From contig DFAP01000007.1 in NCBI GenBank assembly GCA_002365855.1, positions 531-18,107 of the forward strand: a stretch of DNA of 17,577 nt, written 5' to 3'. This stretch comes from Pelotomaculum sp. UBA3103. GTDB taxonomy: Bacteria > Bacillota > Desulfotomaculia > Desulfotomaculales > Pelotomaculaceae. This document shows, piece after piece, positions 15,086-17,577 of this stretch. The notes beneath the pieces were generated by a model. It searched no databases. It worked only from the letters and a program-made list of their open reading frames with translations, and had not been told where the DNA came from. The position numbers and the translations under genes are program-made. Within the stretch, counting starts at the first letter, position 1; each line of letters begins with the position of its first letter.

Positions 15086-15106
15086 GTGCCGGCTTCTTGC
15101 CGGCAC
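15086..15106 (+). other. Strong intercistronic hairpin without T-tract
   Basis: A perfect 8-bp, mostly G+C stem GTGCCGGC/GCCGGCAC (15086-15093 with 15099-15106) has a TTCTT loop. It is followed by AAAACCCC, so it is not a standard terminator on the + strand. It lies 28 bp after the mutase small subunit stop and may stabilise or mark a processing point in the operon mRNA. Confidence 0.7.
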
Positions 15107-15178
15107 AAAACCCCTAAGGATTGGAAGTGATACTAGAGGTTAGTATTTCAGATACCAAAATGATTTGGAGGGATCCGG

Positions 15179-15580
15179 ATGATTAAAAAGATTGACCATA
15201 TCGGTATAGCAGTCAAGGATCTCAATGCATCGTTAAAGTTTTGGGAAGGTATGCTGGGCTTAAAAGCTGTTGAAACCGAAGTAGTAGAAGAGCAAAAAGT
15301 AAAGGTAGCCTTTTTACCTACGGGTGACAGTGAAGTTGAGCTTCTTGAATCAACATCTCCCGATGGACCAATCGCCAAGTATATCGAGAAGAATGGTGAA
15401 GGAATCCAGCACATCGCTTTCCGGGTTGATAACCTTGAGCAAAGGCTGGCGGAACTGAAAGAGAAAGGCGTCCGTTTGATTGACGAGAAGCCCCGGCGTG
15501 GGGCTGGTGGCGCCAAAATAGCCTTTTTGCATCCGAAAGCCACCTTTGGTATCCTGGTTGAACTGAGTGAGCGCGACTAG
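15179..15580 (+). CDS. mce: Methylmalonyl-CoA epimerase
   Basis: The epimerase interconverts the (S)- and (R)-methylmalonyl-CoA forms, linking the carboxyltransferase product to the mutase. The 133-residue protein is a vicinal-oxygen-chelate fold with two beta-alpha-beta-beta-beta modules. Metal ligands visible are His7 in KIDHIGIAV, His78 in GIQHIAFRV and Glu128 in GILVELSE, with Glu54 in VELLE near the position of the fourth ligand. The N-terminal and C-terminal motifs match the family closely. Start ATG 15179 follows GGAGG (15167-15171). The gene starts 121 bp after the mutase small subunit, the largest gap downstream of sucC, and 15 bp before the carboxyltransferase. Confidence 0.95.
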   Translation: MIKKIDHIGIAVKDLNASLKFWEGMLGLKAVETEVVEEQKVKVAFLPTGDSEVELLESTSPDGPIAKYIEKNGEGIQHIAFRVDNLEQRLAELKEKGVRLIDEKPRRGAGGAKIAFLHPKATFGILVELSERD

Positions 15581-15595
15581 AATGGAGGTAATCGC

Positions 15596-17134
15596 ATGAG
15601 CATGCAGGAAAAACTGGACCTGCTAAATGAATTAAGGCAGAAAGTCGAAGCTGGCGGTGGCCAGAAAAGAATAGACAAGCAGCATCAAGGCGGTAAAAAA
15701 ACTTCGAGGGAACGGATTAACGAGCTGTATGATACTGGTTCCTTCAGGGAAATCGATGTTTTTGCCGCAACACAAGACGATTACAAAAACAACAAGACCC
15801 CGGGTGAAGGTGTTACATGCGGTTACGGCACCATCGGCGGCCGCAAGGTATATATTTTCGCCCAGGACTTCACTGTAATAGGTGGTTCTCTAGGACGCAT
15901 ACACGCTGCCAAAATATGCAAGACCCTAGACATGGCGATGAAAGTCGGCGCTCCTGTTGTAGGCATTTGTGACTCCGGCGGCGCACGAATTCAGGAAGCT
16001 GTTGACGCTCTGAATGGTTATGGTGAAATCTTCTACCGTAATACTATCGCATCAGGTGTCATTCCTCAGATTTCAGTGATTATGGGGCCCTGTGCAGGCG
16101 GCGCGGTTTATTCCCCGGCTCTTACCGACTTTATCATGATGGTTTCCGGAACCAGCCAGATGTTCATTACAGGACCTCTGGTTATTAAAGCCGTAACAGG
16201 TGAAGATGTAAGCATGGAGGCTCTCGGCGGCGCTGGCACTCATAACCAGGTCAGCGGTGTTGCGCATTTCATGGCCAGTAACGAAGAGGATTGTATCGCC
16301 CAGATCCAGGCACTTATCAGTTACCTGCCATTGAACAACCTTGAAGACCCGCCGACATACCCGCCAGTTGAACCGGCCCTAGATAAGGAAACTCTGCTCT
16401 CAGTTGTCCCTGACGAACCAAACAAGGGATATGATGTTCGTGATGTTATCAACGCTGTAGTAGATGCCGGCTCATTATTTGAGGTCCACCAGTACTACTC
16501 AACAAACGCTGTTGTTGGTTTTGCACGGGTTAGCGGCCAACCGGTCGGTATTATTGCCAACCAGCCGAAAGTGCTGGCAGGCTGTCTGGACATCAACGTA
16601 TCAGATAAGATCGCCCGCCAAATTCGTTTCTGCGACTGCTTCAACTTACCAATCATTACCTTTATGGACGTACCTGGCTTTTTGCCTGGAGTACAGCAGG
16701 AATACGGCGGAATTATCCGTCACGGCGCCAAGATGCTTTATGCCTATTCCGAGGCAACAGTGCCCAAGATTACGGTAATCACCCGCAAGGCATACGGCGG
16801 AGCTTACCTGGCGATGTGCGCAGCATCCCTGCGGGCTGATACAACATATGCCTGGCCTTCTGCTGAAATCGCCGTTATGGGTCCGGAAGGCGCCGTCAAT
16901 GTCATCAACCGCAAGGAAATAGCTGAGGCTGACAACCCGATTGAAATGCGTAAAAAGCTGGTTCAAGATTATAAAGACCGTTTTGCAAACCCGTATCAGG
17001 CCAGCGCCAGAGGATTCATTCAGGATGTAATTGATCCGAGGGATACACGGGAAAAAATCATTAGCGCTCTCTGGGATTTATCCACTAAACGCGAAACCAG
17101 GCCTAAGAAAAAGCACGGAAATATCCCCATGTAG
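15596..17134 (+). CDS. Acyl-CoA carboxyltransferase (methylmalonyl-CoA decarboxylase alpha / transcarboxylase 12S / PccB family)
   Basis: This 512-residue protein has the duplicated crotonase-like carboxyltransferase fold. In the N-terminal half, GICDSGGARIQE and GPCAGGAVYSPALTD form an oxyanion pocket. In the C-terminal half, IANQPKVLAGCLD, TFMDVPGFLPGVQQEYGGIIRHGAK and RKAYGGAYLAMCA form the biotin-side pocket. It moves a carboxyl group between biotin and propionyl-CoA/methylmalonyl-CoA. The sequence alone does not separate three roles: sodium-pump decarboxylase alpha, transcarboxylase 12S or propionyl-CoA carboxylase beta. A small subunit and a biotin carrier follow directly. In Pelotomaculum this gene set is thought to act as a transcarboxylase with oxaloacetate. 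ATG 15596 follows GGAGGT (15583-15588). Confidence 0.93.
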   Translation: MSMQEKLDLLNELRQKVEAGGGQKRIDKQHQGGKKTSRERINELYDTGSFREIDVFAATQDDYKNNKTPGEGVTCGYGTIGGRKVYIFAQDFTVIGGSLGRIHAAKICKTLDMAMKVGAPVVGICDSGGARIQEAVDALNGYGEIFYRNTIASGVIPQISVIMGPCAGGAVYSPALTDFIMMVSGTSQMFITGPLVIKAVTGEDVSMEALGGAGTHNQVSGVAHFMASNEEDCIAQIQALISYLPLNNLEDPPTYPPVEPALDKETLLSVVPDEPNKGYDVRDVINAVVDAGSLFEVHQYYSTNAVVGFARVSGQPVGIIANQPKVLAGCLDINVSDKIARQIRFCDCFNLPIITFMDVPGFLPGVQQEYGGIIRHGAKMLYAYSEATVPKITVITRKAYGGAYLAMCAASLRADTTYAWPSAEIAVMGPEGAVNVINRKEIAEADNPIEMRKKLVQDYKDRFANPYQASARGFIQDVIDPRDTREKIISALWDLSTKRETRPKKKHGNIPM

Positions 17135-17168
17135 TGCTGAGTACCGGCATGGAGGAGGAGTAAATTAT

Positions 17169-17360
17169 ATGGCAAAAGGCAAAGCCAAATCAGCTGTAAA
17201 GCCCGAAGTGCTGGCCGCCATCACAGCGGCACTAGCATTTTATGGTTATTCATCAGAAGCAGGGTATCAAGTAAGTAATATAAAGAAAAGCAACCCGTGG
17301 AAAATGGCCGGCCTGCTGGAAGCGATGTTAGGCCGCGACCTGACAATGAGGAATGTCTAA
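17169..17360 (+). CDS. Small accessory subunit of the carboxyltransferase complex (epsilon/delta-like)
   Basis: A 63-residue protein with start ATG 17169 after GGAGGAGGAG (17151-17160). The N-terminus is Lys-rich and Ala-rich (MAKGKAKSAVKPEVLAAITA), followed by LAFYGYSSEAGYQVSNIKKS and the end NPWKMAGLLEAMLGRDLTMRN. The Trp-x-x-ALA/Gly-Leu-x-x-Met-x-x-Arg pattern recalls the small epsilon subunits of acyl-CoA carboxylases and the C-terminal piece of decarboxylase delta/epsilon subunits, which stabilise the complex. No membrane helix or signal is present, which argues against an OadG-type membrane gamma subunit. It lies between the carboxyltransferase and biotin carrier genes, where such a subunit is expected. 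Family assignment is tentative. Confidence 0.7.
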   Translation: MAKGKAKSAVKPEVLAAITAALAFYGYSSEAGYQVSNIKKSNPWKMAGLLEAMLGRDLTMRNV

Positions 17361-17411
17361 ACAGAACTGGGCATAATGAAGAGAGGCCTATCATTAGGAG
17401 GGAATTTTTGC

Positions 17412-17577
17412 ATGAAAAAATTTAAAGTTAAGGTTAATGATGAGATTTTTGAAGTAGAGGTAGAAGAGATTGGCGGAAGCCCGGCTGCAGCAGCACCCGC
17501 ACCGCCGCCGGCACCTGCCGCTGCGCCGCCGCCGGCACCCGCAGCCGCACCGGCACCCGCAGCCGCACCGGCACCCG
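17412..17577 (+). CDS. Biotin carboxyl carrier protein, N-terminal part (3' end outside window)
   Basis: The gene runs off the window end after 55 codons. It begins MKKFKVKVNDEIFEVEVEEI, a short beta-rich start common to biotin carriers of decarboxylases and transcarboxylase 1.3S subunits. A flexible Ala/Pro linker follows, which lets the biotin domain swing between active sites. The biotinylated Met-Lys-Met segment would lie downstream and cannot be confirmed. ATG 17412 follows TTAGGAGGG (17394-17402). It lies 51 bp after the small subunit gene and would complete the biotin-carrier-plus-carboxyltransferase pair. Confidence 0.88.
   Translation, partial: MKKFKVKVNDEIFEVEVEEIGGSPAAAAPAPPPAPAAAPPPAPAAAPAPAAAPAP
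17535..17577 (+). repeat. 18-bp tandem repeat encoding the Ala/Pro linker of the biotin carrier
   Basis: The unit GCACCCGCAGCCGCACCG (APAAAP) occurs at 17535-17552 and 17553-17570 exactly, and a third copy begins at 17571 at the window edge. Related degenerate GCC/CCG-rich sequence precedes it from about 17485. The repeat number is likely to vary between strains. Confidence 0.9.

Noticed and set aside
16464..16778. Plus-strand 104-codon frame inside the carboxyltransferase gene
   Set aside because: It lies wholly within a strongly conserved coding frame and its translation has no family features.

Overview
The window looks like a chromosomal segment from a Gram-positive anaerobe of the Peptococcaceae, most likely a propionate-oxidising syntroph of the Pelotomaculum type or a close relative. 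This is inferred from three things: a Firmicutes-style mutL-miaA-hfq-spoVK neighbourhood, a Gram-positive lexA with a Bacillus-type SOS box, and a complete-looking methylmalonyl-CoA pathway operon with class I two-subunit fumarase first. Base composition is moderate and the spacers are AT-rich. Strong GGAGG-type ribosome binding sites precede many genes, and TTG/GTG starts are common. No tRNA, rRNA, CRISPR array, transposase or phage gene was seen.

Left half (1-8000, + strand). The window opens inside a histone-deacetylase-like amidohydrolase gene with a cysteine-rich C-terminal extension. Next come mutL (mismatch repair), an RsmJ-like methyltransferase, miaA (tRNA isopentenyltransferase) and hfq, tightly packed and closed by a clear intrinsic terminator at 4592-4622. 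A SpoVK/CbbX-type AAA ATPase, a PLP-dependent methionine gamma-lyase-family ('aluminium resistance') protein and a LysR regulator follow. This is a housekeeping and sporulation block.

Middle (7950-8822). lexA lies on the minus strand, convergent with the LysR gene. A hairpin separates their 3' ends. lexA has its own extended -10 promoter and a near-consensus SOS box. The divergent spacer to the fumarase genes carries a short palindrome and a tentative promoter.

Right half (8823 to end, + strand). The order is fumarase alpha, fumarase beta, a 591-bp spacer, succinyl-CoA synthetase beta and alpha, methylmalonyl-CoA mutase catalytic and B12-binding subunits, methylmalonyl-CoA epimerase, a biotin-dependent carboxyltransferase, a 63-residue small subunit, and a biotin carrier cut off by the window end. 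Together these convert propionyl-CoA through methylmalonyl-CoA to succinyl-CoA, succinate and (via succinate dehydrogenase, not present here) fumarate and malate. They could also run in the reverse direction. The match is to the 'mmc' cluster known from Pelotomaculum thermopropionicum.

The most unusual points are a probable ATT start codon for the first gene of this operon, an exact 18-bp tandem duplication that repeats the last codons and stop of fumarase alpha, and the 591-bp spacer between fumarase and succinyl-CoA synthetase. That spacer holds a possible 47-residue small ORF, a terminator, leader-type mini-ORFs and an orphan Shine-Dalgarno sequence. A strong hairpin without a T-tract also sits between the mutase small subunit and epimerase genes.
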